The notes beneath the pieces were generated by a model. That model saw only the letters and a program-made list of their open reading frames with translations, did no database searches and had not been told where the DNA came from. From the NCBI GenBank assembly GCA_013203365.1, contig JABMQG010000346.1, forward strand, positions 1-11,262: a DNA stretch of 11,262 nucleotides, read 5' to 3'. Positions 1 through 5,310 of this stretch are shown piece by piece. Source of the DNA: Planctomycetota bacterium. GTDB taxonomy: Bacteria; Planctomycetota; Phycisphaerae; SM23-33; FEN-1343. The translations under genes and the position numbers were made by a program. Numbering within the stretch: the first letter of the stretch is position 1; each line of letters opens with the position of its first letter.

Positions 1-585
1 AACCTGGAGTGGTTCCGCCGACAGTTCGCCGCCGGCGAGGGCGGCAAAGCTGCCACGTGGAAGGCGATGGAGGAGCTTGCCCGACGCGCGAAGTCGTCGG
101 CGGGCCCGATCTTCATTCCGCACCTGGCGGGGCGGGTCTCCCCGCCTCAGCCGGCACTGCGAGGCGCATGGGTGGGCCTGACGCATGCGCATACGCGGGG
201 CGACCTCTATCGCGCGGTGCTCGAAGGGGTCGCGCTGGAGTACACGATCTACCGCGACACGCTGCTGGAGTACAACCGCGGCCTGCACTTCCGAGAGCTT
301 CGCGTCACCGGCGGGGGACAGCAAAGCGCATTGTGGAACCAGATCAAGGCCGACGCGCTTGGTATGCCGGTCCGGCGAATCGTAAATAGCATCGGCGCGC
401 CAATGGGCGCAGCAATGCTGGCCGCATGGGGCGTTGGCATCCTCAGCGGCCTGACACAGGCCGCCAAAGCCTGGATCCGCCCCGGCCATGCTAAGCGGCC
501 CCGTCCTTCAATGTCCGACTACTACCGCAAGAGATCTTGCCTCTACCGCTCGCTAATTGAACGGCTCGATATCGAGCTGAAATGA
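1..585 (+). CDS. FGGY-family carbohydrate kinase, xylulokinase-like, C-terminal part (5' end outside window)
   Basis: The reading frame is open from base 1 (NLEWFRRQF...) to the TGA at 583-585, giving 194 residues of the C-terminal actin-like domain of an FGGY kinase. These enzymes transfer phosphate from ATP to a sugar or polyol in the cytoplasm. Visible family landmarks are GLTHAHTRGDLYRAVLEG, where xylulokinases carry the same helix, then the adenine-binding RVTGGGQQSALWNQIKADALG motif with GGG near window residue 105, and a GAPMGAAMLAAWGVG segment. The pattern is closest to xylulokinase (XylB-like) rather than glycerol or rhamnulose kinase, but substrate cannot be fixed from this half because the sugar-binding N-terminal domain is missing. 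It is followed after 40 bases by the AroE-like gene on the same strand, so it is probably in the same operon. An internal ATG at 67 is only an in-frame Met and not the gene start. Confidence 0.9.
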   Translation, partial: NLEWFRRQFAAGEGGKAATWKAMEELARRAKSSAGPIFIPHLAGRVSPPQPALRGAWVGLTHAHTRGDLYRAVLEGVALEYTIYRDTLLEYNRGLHFRELRVTGGGQQSALWNQIKADALGMPVRRIVNSIGAPMGAAMLAAWGVGILSGLTQAAKAWIRPGHAKRPRPSMSDYYRKRSCLYRSLIERLDIELK

Positions 586-596
586 CGACCAGACGA

Positions 597-624
597 AAAA
601 AGGAAAAAGGAAAAAGGGAAAAAG
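597..624 (+). repeat. A5G2 tandem repeat forming the ribosome binding site of the AroE-like gene
   Basis: Seven-base unit AAAAAGG at 597-603 and 604-610, then 611-617 with one extra G (618), then a partial AAAAAG at 619-624. The run sits between the kinase stop and the TTG at 626. The last complete unit supplies AAGGG, separated by seven bases (619-625) from TTG, which is a normal Shine-Dalgarno distance and is the reason for choosing that start. Copy-number change here would move or duplicate Shine-Dalgarno-like sites rather than shift a reading frame. Confidence 0.7.
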
Positions 625-625
625 C

Positions 626-1633
626 TTGAGCCAACCTAAACTCAGTTCTTCCGGTGCGATTCAAGCCACCGCCGACGTGGACCTGCCACCCGCCAAAAGG
701 CCGACGATGTACTTCATCGGCGTCAGTACGGGCAAGTCGTCGATCATGAAGGTCTTTCCGCGTTGGGCCCAGCACCTGGGTCTGGGCACAAGCGAGGAAG
801 TCGCCATCCAAGGCATCGACTGCAAGTGGCACGACGAGCCGGCAGTCTATCGCCGAGTAGTGGAATTCATCAGAGCCGACAAACTCTCAAAGGGCGCCCT
901 GGTCACCACGCACAAGATCGACCTGCTTAACGCCTGCCGCGACCTGTTTGATGACCTGGATGGCCCGGCGGAGGTCCTGGGTGAAATCAGTTGCATCTCC
1001 AAACGCGGCCCCCGTCTGTGCGGCAGCGCAAAGGACCCCATAACCAGCGGCCTGAGCCTTAAGGCTATCATTCCCGATGATTACTGGCGCAAAAAAACCG
1101 GCGGCGAGCTGTGCCTGTTGGGTGCGGGCGGATCGAGCCTTGCGATGACGATGTACCTAATGCAATCGGTGCCCGCCGACCAGCGGCCTGCCGCCATCCG
1201 CGTGACCAACCGCAGCGTTCCCCGCATCGAGGAGATGAAGAAAATTCACTCGCGGATCAATCCAGGCATCGCCGTGACCTACCACCACTGTCCGCTGCCG
1301 CATGACAATGACAAGGTCGTAGGAGCTCTGCCTGCCTTCTCGCTGGTGGCCAACGCCACGGGCTTGGGTAAGGATGCCCCGGGCTCGCCGCTGACCGATG
1401 CCGTCGTCTGGCCCATAAATGGCATCGCATGGGACTTCAATTACCGCGGCGAACTGATCTTTCTAGACCAGGCTCGAAGTGCAGCGGCGACAAGAGGAGT
1501 TCGACTGGAAGATGGCTGGGTGTATTTCATTCACGGCTGGACGCGAGTGATCGCGGATGTGTTTGACATTGAGATTCCAACCGCGGGAGTGGATTTCGAT
1601 AAAATCAGTGAAATAGCCGCCGGCGCGCGATAG
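626..1633 (+). CDS. Shikimate dehydrogenase-fold oxidoreductase (divergent AroE/YdiB family)
   Basis: A 335-residue protein with the full AroE architecture. The N-terminal substrate domain opens with YFIGVSTGKSSIMKVFP (29-45), corresponding to the AroE Ser-x-Ser substrate region. It continues to VTTHK (93-97), whose K97 matches the catalytic lysine, and KD (136-137), where D137 matches the catalytic aspartate of the AroE NTD motif. A Rossmann segment follows, LLGAGGSSLA (164-173), then VTNRS (193-197) as the cofactor-ribose loop, NATGLG (243-248) and DFNYRGELIFLDQA (270-283). Members reduce or oxidise a ring hydroxyl of shikimate, quinate or related compounds with NAD(P). Several substrate residues deviate: the usual VTxPxK has lost a residue and its proline, the AroE asparagine of AVNT is Ser, and NTD reads AKD. 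A biosynthetic AroE role is therefore unlikely, and the operon argues for catabolism. The start is TTG with AAGGG at seven bases; ATG 707, preceded by AAAAGG, would give a 308-residue alternative closer to usual AroE length. Confidence 0.85.
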   Translation: MSQPKLSSSGAIQATADVDLPPAKRPTMYFIGVSTGKSSIMKVFPRWAQHLGLGTSEEVAIQGIDCKWHDEPAVYRRVVEFIRADKLSKGALVTTHKIDLLNACRDLFDDLDGPAEVLGEISCISKRGPRLCGSAKDPITSGLSLKAIIPDDYWRKKTGGELCLLGAGGSSLAMTMYLMQSVPADQRPAAIRVTNRSVPRIEEMKKIHSRINPGIAVTYHHCPLPHDNDKVVGALPAFSLVANATGLGKDAPGSPLTDAVVWPINGIAWDFNYRGELIFLDQARSAAATRGVRLEDGWVYFIHGWTRVIADVFDIEIPTAGVDFDKISEIAAGAR

Positions 1634-1665
1634 CCTCGGCACAACAGGAACATCGAGGAAAGAGC

Positions 1666-2235
1666 ATGGAAACGCACGAATTCAAGAACGTTGAACCCTT
1701 CGGCCTGATGATCGATTTGACCACGGGCCAAATGCCCGGGGCGACCAACCACCTCGTTCGACGGGCTTCGGACATGAAGGGCCACTATGCGGACGCCGCC
1801 GCCCTGGACCGACTCATCGCCGCCGGCGATCCGGTACATTACGAGGTGTTCGAGTACCCGGTGCCCGAGCAGGACGGCCACCTGATGTACTGCATCAGCA
1901 AGCTGCTGCCCGGCCTGGTGGGCGAGGAATTCTGGATGACCAAGGGCCACTACCACAGCGTGGCCGAGACGGCTGAGATCTACCTCTGCCTGCAAGGCAA
2001 AGGCTACATGATTATGAAGCTCAACGACGGACGGTGTGATGCTCAACCGATGGAACGCGGCCGAATGATTTACGTTCCGCCACACTGGGCACATCGCTCG
2101 ATCAATACAGGCAGCGAGCCGCTGGTGAGTTTCTGCGTGTACCCGGCCCACGCGGGGCACAATTACGGCGACATCGTCACCGAAGGCTTCCCTCAACGGG
2201 TATTTCGTAGGAACGGTCGGGAAGTCATAGCGTAG
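1666..2235 (+). CDS. Archaeal/cupin-type glucose-6-phosphate isomerase (PF06560 family)
   Basis: A 189-residue single-domain cupin, the usual length for the metal-dependent glucose-6-phosphate isomerase first known from Pyrococcus and Thermococcus and unrelated to the large Pgi enzyme. The reaction is aldose-ketose interconversion of glucose-6-phosphate and fructose-6-phosphate. Metal ligands are visible: TKGHYH gives H95 and H97, ETAEIY gives E104, and PPHWAHRS gives H143. Their spacing is the same as H88, H90, E97 and H136 of the Pyrococcus furiosus enzyme with a constant offset of seven. The LQGKGYMIM strand (109-117) and the VYPAHAGHNYG tail (158-168) are also typical. Start ATG 1666 has GAGGAAAG about six bases upstream. 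It lies 32 bases after the AroE-like gene, so it is co-transcribed. In this operon its true substrate could be another sugar phosphate or free sugar handled by the neighbouring kinase; that is inference. Confidence 0.92.
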   Translation: METHEFKNVEPFGLMIDLTTGQMPGATNHLVRRASDMKGHYADAAALDRLIAAGDPVHYEVFEYPVPEQDGHLMYCISKLLPGLVGEEFWMTKGHYHSVAETAEIYLCLQGKGYMIMKLNDGRCDAQPMERGRMIYVPPHWAHRSINTGSEPLVSFCVYPAHAGHNYGDIVTEGFPQRVFRRNGREVIA

Positions 2236-2279
2236 CATGGCACAGTAAAATCGAATGAATAATGAATAAGGGTTCCTCG

Positions 2280-2361
2280 ATGGACAAGGTTCTTGTAACG
2301 CCTCGGTCGGGTCATCGAGGCCGCCGTGGACAACATTCACCGGCACTTGGGCAATAGCTGA
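2280..2361 (+). pseudogene. Relic of a D-2-hydroxyacid (phosphoglycerate-type) dehydrogenase: start and end kept, middle deleted
   Basis: Between the isomerase and cyclase genes, ATG 2280 is preceded by AAGGG (2268-2272) at an ideal seven-base distance. It encodes MDKVLVTPRS, which resembles the first strand of phosphoglycerate-dehydrogenase-like enzymes (KVLVTPRS). Directly after this, in the next frame, bases 2311-2361 read VIEAAVDNIHRHLGNS followed by TGA. This resembles the final helix of the same family, which ends in a pattern like MxxxAVxNIxxxL. The simplest reading is a gene of about 1 kb that lost its central part, with a frame change at a junction near 2305-2311. In the original frame the remnant is a 25-codon open frame ending at TAG 2355-2357. 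An 8-base inverted repeat, CCTCGATG (2275-2282) and CATCGAGG (2313-2320), flanks the junction. Both similarities are short and judged by eye. An assembly collapse or a leader peptide remain possible. Confidence 0.45.
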
Positions 2362-2429
2362 AAATGCAGATGCGGCTGTTGCCATGAAGTTCCGCACTGC
2401 GTAGAAAAAAAACTTTCAGGAGAGGCCGC

Positions 2430-3062
2430 ATGATTCACGATATCAGCGTCCGACTCGACGATCAGGCCATGGCGATGCCAAATGACGTTGCCTTCCAGCG
2501 GCGGTTCTTCAAGACCATCGCCGCCGGGGCGTCCTGCAACCAGTCTATGCTGACAATGTCGATCCATCGGGGCACGCACGTGGACACGCCCCTGCATTTC
2601 ATCGAAGGTGGCAAGGCCCTGAAGGATTACCCGTTGGAGCGGTTCGTCCTGCCGGCTGTTGTTGTGGAAGCACCTCGGGGATTGACGCTGGGGCCTGAAG
2701 CACTTGAGGGTGCAGACGTGAGGCCTGGCGATGCGGTGCTATTCAAGACGGACAATTCACGGGCTGGCTGGTCTACGAGCGGCGTATTCCGAACGGAATA
2801 TGCCGCCGTGACACTGAAACTCGCGATGCGGCTGATTGAATTGGGCGCCAGCATGGCCGGGCTGGATTATCCGACCATCGAAATCCGCGGCGATCGAACT
2901 TATCCCGTTCACAAAGCACTGTTGGGCAGCGATATTCTGATCCTTGAGGGCATCAACCTCGTGGATGTCATATCCGGCCGATACACCTTATCTTGCCTGC
3001 CATTGCCTCTTGTGAACGCCGAAGCTTCACCCGTCAGGGCGGTCTTGTCTTCTCCAGCTTGA
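2430..3062 (+). CDS. Cyclase-family metal-dependent hydrolase (PF04199, kynurenine formamidase-like)
   Basis: A 210-residue protein, the normal size for the family. It carries the signature IHRGTHVDTPLHF at 45-57, in which H46, H50, D52 and H56 are the expected divalent-metal and catalytic residues. A second block, GLDYPTIEI (144-152) and LILEGINL (170-177), supplies the distal acidic residue. The family hydrolyses amide, lactam or lactone-like bonds; known members include arylformamidase (KynB), isatin hydrolase and polyketide cyclases. No tryptophan-degradation gene is nearby, so KynB is unlikely, and a ring-opening or lactonase-like step in the surrounding sugar or cyclitol pathway is more plausible (inference). 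Start ATG 2430 has CAGGAGAGG ending four bases upstream, a strong ribosome binding site. It is the last plus-strand gene of the cluster and ends 50 bases from the convergent SDR gene; no clear stem with a T-tract is visible in that gap. Confidence 0.88.
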   Translation: MIHDISVRLDDQAMAMPNDVAFQRRFFKTIAAGASCNQSMLTMSIHRGTHVDTPLHFIEGGKALKDYPLERFVLPAVVVEAPRGLTLGPEALEGADVRPGDAVLFKTDNSRAGWSTSGVFRTEYAAVTLKLAMRLIELGASMAGLDYPTIEIRGDRTYPVHKALLGSDILILEGINLVDVISGRYTLSCLPLPLVNAEASPVRAVLSSPA

Positions 3063-3112
3063 TCGCACATGGGACGAGACCCTCGCCCCAGCTGTCACTA
3101 CCGAGAATCTCA

Positions 3113-3907
3113 TTAGACAATCACGTTCAGCCAGCCGCCGTCCACGAAGTACGTCGAGCCGACGCAGTAGGAGGCCCGGTCCGAGCACATGAACACGAAG
3201 AAATCCGCCAGCTCTTCCGGCGATGCAAAGCGGCCGATCGGGGCGTTGCGGCGGGCGATGTCGTCGAGGTAGCCCTGCCAGTCGCCCCCGCTCTCCGCCG
3301 TCAACTGCCGGGCCGTCTTCTTCCAGTCCGGCGTGAGCACTAGGCCGGGGTTGATGCAGTTCACGCGGATGTTGTCCTTGACCACCTCGTTCGAGAGGCA
3401 CTTGGAGAACATGACAAGGGCGGCCTTGGTGACGTTGTAGATCGGCTCGTAGTCCATCGGCTGCTTGGCGCAGATGGAGGCGTTGTTGAGGATGACCCCG
3501 CCGCCGCGCCGGCGCATGGAAGGGATCAACCCGCGCGACATCCGAATCGCGGCCATCACGTGCAGGTCCCAGTAGTACTGCCACTTCTCGTCCGGGGCGT
3601 CCATGATCTTTTCGTTGCTGCCGGTGCCCGCGTTGTTGATCAGGATGTCTGCCCCGCCGCATTGCTTCTCCGTCTCGGCGACTACCCGGGCGACGTCGTC
3701 CGCCTTGGACACGTCGGCCCCGATGGCCAGCGCTTTGACGCCGAAGGTCTTAGCAATGTCCCTGGCCTCGCCGTCGGCCCTGGCGGCGTCGCGGGCGCAG
3801 AGCACCACGTTCACCCCTTCTGAGGCCAGGCCCCTGGCCACGGCCAACCCGATGCCCACGCTTCCGCCGGTGATAACGGCGACTTTGCCTTTCAGCTCCA
3901 GGTCCAT
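3113..3907 (-). CDS. Classical short-chain dehydrogenase/reductase (SDR) with His at the usual active-site Asn
   Basis: A 264-residue Rossmann-fold oxidoreductase of the classical SDR type. The cofactor motif TGGSVGIG is at 13-20, NNAG at 91-94, catalytic S144 in NNAS, the YxxxK pair Y157 and K161 in YNVTK, and the PG motif INPGLV at 185-190. The C-terminal GSTYFVDGGW closes the fold. A136-137-type GG residues precede the serine strand as usual. The fourth member of the N-S-Y-K tetrad is replaced: position 116 in WDLHVMA, 25 residues after the first Asn of NNAG where FabG has Asn, is His. Arg39 after the second beta strand (LCARD) could favour NADP, which is tentative. The start ATG 3907 is set by AAGGAG seven bases upstream on the minus strand. 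The substrate is unknown; location between carbohydrate genes suggests a sugar or sugar-acid oxidoreductase. Confidence 0.92.
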   Translation of the reverse strand: MDLELKGKVAVITGGSVGIGLAVARGLASEGVNVVLCARDAARADGEARDIAKTFGVKALAIGADVSKADDVARVVAETEKQCGGADILINNAGTGSNEKIMDAPDEKWQYYWDLHVMAAIRMSRGLIPSMRRRGGGVILNNASICAKQPMDYEPIYNVTKAALVMFSKCLSNEVVKDNIRVNCINPGLVLTPDWKKTARQLTAESGGDWQGYLDDIARRNAPIGRFASPEELADFFVFMCSDRASYCVGSTYFVDGGWLNVIV

Positions 3908-3950
3908 GCTCGGCTCCTTCTATTCTATTTAACCGGGATTTCCCATATGG

Positions 3951-3983
3951 CGTTCGCCCAGGACTGTCCTGGGGCTTCGAACG
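3951..3983. promoter_or_regulatory. Long inverted repeat upstream of the SDR gene, candidate operator
   Basis: Arms CGTTCG-CCCAGGAC (3951-3964) and GTCCTGGG (3966-3973) plus CGAACG (3978-3983) pair perfectly, apart from a one-base centre (3965) and a four-base asymmetric insert GCTT (3974-3977). It lies 44 bases upstream of the SDR start codon. A smaller dyad, GGGATTTCCC, follows at 3935-3944. There is no T-tract on either side, so an operator or messenger hairpin fits better than an intrinsic terminator. The rest of the 3908-4142 gap shows nothing I recognise. Confidence 0.45.
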
Positions 3984-4142
3984 TCAGTATCTCTTCATCT
4001 CAGGGGTTCGTGCGCGGTGGCCAGAGATTCTCTCGGGCTCCATCTGCGTGCTGTCAGACCGTCGGTTTCTCTGCCGGGTCCGCACTCATGGGTCACGCTC
4101 CAGAGTATTCTATGCGCCGACCTGCAGAAGCGGCACGGGCTG

Positions 4143-4487
4143 CTACTCCATCGGCCCAATCAACGCCATTATCAGCGATGACAACCAGGTGCGGAGAACC
4201 CAACTGACGACGATGATGACAATGGCTCCGAACATATCCACCGAGAACCACTTCACCATCAACACAAAGAACACGATGGCCCCGGCGATCAACGACACGA
4301 ACCAGTTGATCGGATCAAGCACAATCGCAACGACGTTGCCTACACTGGCCACGACCGCCAGCTTCCAGAGCGTTTCCGGCCAGGGCGGCAGGGAAAAATC
4401 CGCCAGCCTCTGCGCAATGGGCACAATGATCAACAGTAGTAACCACGATATCGTCGTGCCAACGGCAAAAAACAGAACGTATTCCAT
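4143..4487 (-). CDS. Small hypothetical membrane protein with about four transmembrane helices
   Basis: A 114-residue, strongly hydrophobic protein of no family I recognise. By eye, membrane segments lie at about 3-25, 39-58, 62-80 and 84-110. Short polar turns (QRLADFSLPPWPET, residues 26-39; DPINW, 58-62) join them. No cysteine, no charged motif inside the helices and no signal peptidase site are apparent. ATG 4487 is preceded by GGGGAGG at about six bases on the minus strand, which supports a genuine gene. The strong hydrophobic periodicity would be unlikely in a chance frame. It lies 70 bases downstream of the cyclophilin gene and may share its transcript. Function is unknown; the coupling to cyclophilin is positional only. 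Confidence 0.75.
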   Translation of the reverse strand: MEYVLFFAVGTTISWLLLLIIVPIAQRLADFSLPPWPETLWKLAVVASVGNVVAIVLDPINWFVSLIAGAIVFFVLMVKWFSVDMFGAIVIIVVSWVLRTWLSSLIMALIGPME

Positions 4488-4557
4488 TGTCCAGCCTCCC
4501 CGTAGCCTTTCGGACCATGTCTCTTCTGTTGGCCGACGCCGTTGACCTATCGCTCAC

Positions 4558-5061
4558 TCAGTCTGCCCGGCGAATGCTGACTATCGTGACGGGCTCGACC
4601 GGCACGTCGTCGTGGTAGCCCTTGGAGCCGGTGGCGACCTTACCGATCGCGTCTACGGTGTCCATGCCGTCGGTCACCTCGCCGAAAGCGCAATAGCCGA
4701 AGCCGGGCGATGTCTTGTCGCGGTGATTCAGAAAGGCGTTGTCAACGAGATTGACAAAAAACTGCGCCGTGGCGCTATCAACGTCGTTCGTGCGGGCCAT
4801 CGCCAGCGTGCCGCGATTGTTGGGTACGTCGGCGCTGGCTTCGTTCCGGATCGGCGGGTGCGTCTTGTGGACTTTCATGTCCGCGTCCATCCCGCCGCCC
4901 TGAATCATGAAGGCCTCGATCACGCGGTGAAAGATCAGCCCGTCGAAAAACCCCTCGTCGACATACTTCAGGAAATTAACCACCGTCTCTGGGGCCTTAT
5001 CGTCCCACAGCTCGGCCTGGATCGTGCCCATTGATGTTTCGATCGTAACGCTCTCACTCAT
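4558..5061 (-). CDS. Cyclophilin-type peptidyl-prolyl cis-trans isomerase, cytoplasmic PpiB-like
   Basis: A 167-residue single-domain cyclophilin that accelerates proline isomerisation during protein folding. FHRVIEAFMIQGG (44-56) holds catalytic R46 and Q54 of the active site. TAQFFVNLVDNAFLN (98-112) carries the conserved Q100-F101-F102. GYCAFGEVTDGMDTVDAI (122-139) is the usual closing segment, with Phe at the cyclosporin-pocket position as in bacterial PpiB rather than Trp as in human CypA. No signal peptide is present, so it is cytoplasmic. Its length matches PpiB (about 164 residues). ATG 5061 has GGGAGA roughly six bases upstream on the minus strand. A housekeeping protein between carbohydrate genes, it has its own upstream gap (5062-5310) and is probably independently transcribed, with the small membrane protein following it. 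Confidence 0.96.
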   Translation of the reverse strand: MSESVTIETSMGTIQAELWDDKAPETVVNFLKYVDEGFFDGLIFHRVIEAFMIQGGGMDADMKVHKTHPPIRNEASADVPNNRGTLAMARTNDVDSATAQFFVNLVDNAFLNHRDKTSPGFGYCAFGEVTDGMDTVDAIGKVATGSKGYHDDVPVEPVTIVSIRRAD

Positions 5062-5101
5062 TAAATTCTCCCGATATAAGTTTCGCGATTCAGTATATCC
5101 G

Positions 5102-5145
5102 TTTCAGCCGGGGCATTTCGCTCTGCGAAAGCGGGGAGGCTGAAA
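5102..5145. other. Nested stem-loop in the gap upstream of the cyclophilin gene
   Basis: Outer arms TTTCAGCC (5102-5109) and GGCTGAAA (5138-5145) are perfect complements. Inside them TTTCGC (5116-5121) and GCGAAA (5125-5130) form a second perfect stem with loop TCT. It lies 41 bases upstream of the cyclophilin ATG. A TATACT hexamer on the minus strand (5092-5097) sits between the two, so the structure may be just upstream of a promoter and act as an operator. Otherwise it marks the 3' end of the upstream dehydrogenase transcript. TTTT follows only on the plus strand, where no gene ends. The rest of 5146-5310 shows nothing recognisable. Confidence 0.4.
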
Positions 5146-5310
5146 TTTTGGAACACAGAGATAATGGGCACTGGCAGCCGCCAATGCCACTCCAATCTTC
5201 CAGCGTCGTCAGGGGACATCAGCAAAAAATGCAGAGTTGCCTGCTTTGCCTTCCTTGCCAGATGACTCGTCGAGGCGCCTTGGGGCGACGTCTCATTCTC
5301 TTCGGGACTC

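Noticed and set aside
1531..2397. Minus-strand frame of 288 codons across the isomerase gene
   Set aside because: It is the complement of the cupin isomerase and the end of the AroE-like gene and shows no family motif.
3063..3112. Possible bidirectional terminator between the convergent cyclase and SDR genes
   Set aside because: Only a tiny GAGA-A-TCTC dyad is present, with no convincing stem and T-tract.
3947..4207. Plus-strand 86-codon frame in the gap before the small membrane protein
   Set aside because: Its low-complexity Ser/Ala/Arg composition, overlap with the inverted repeat and overlap with the membrane protein gene point to a chance frame.
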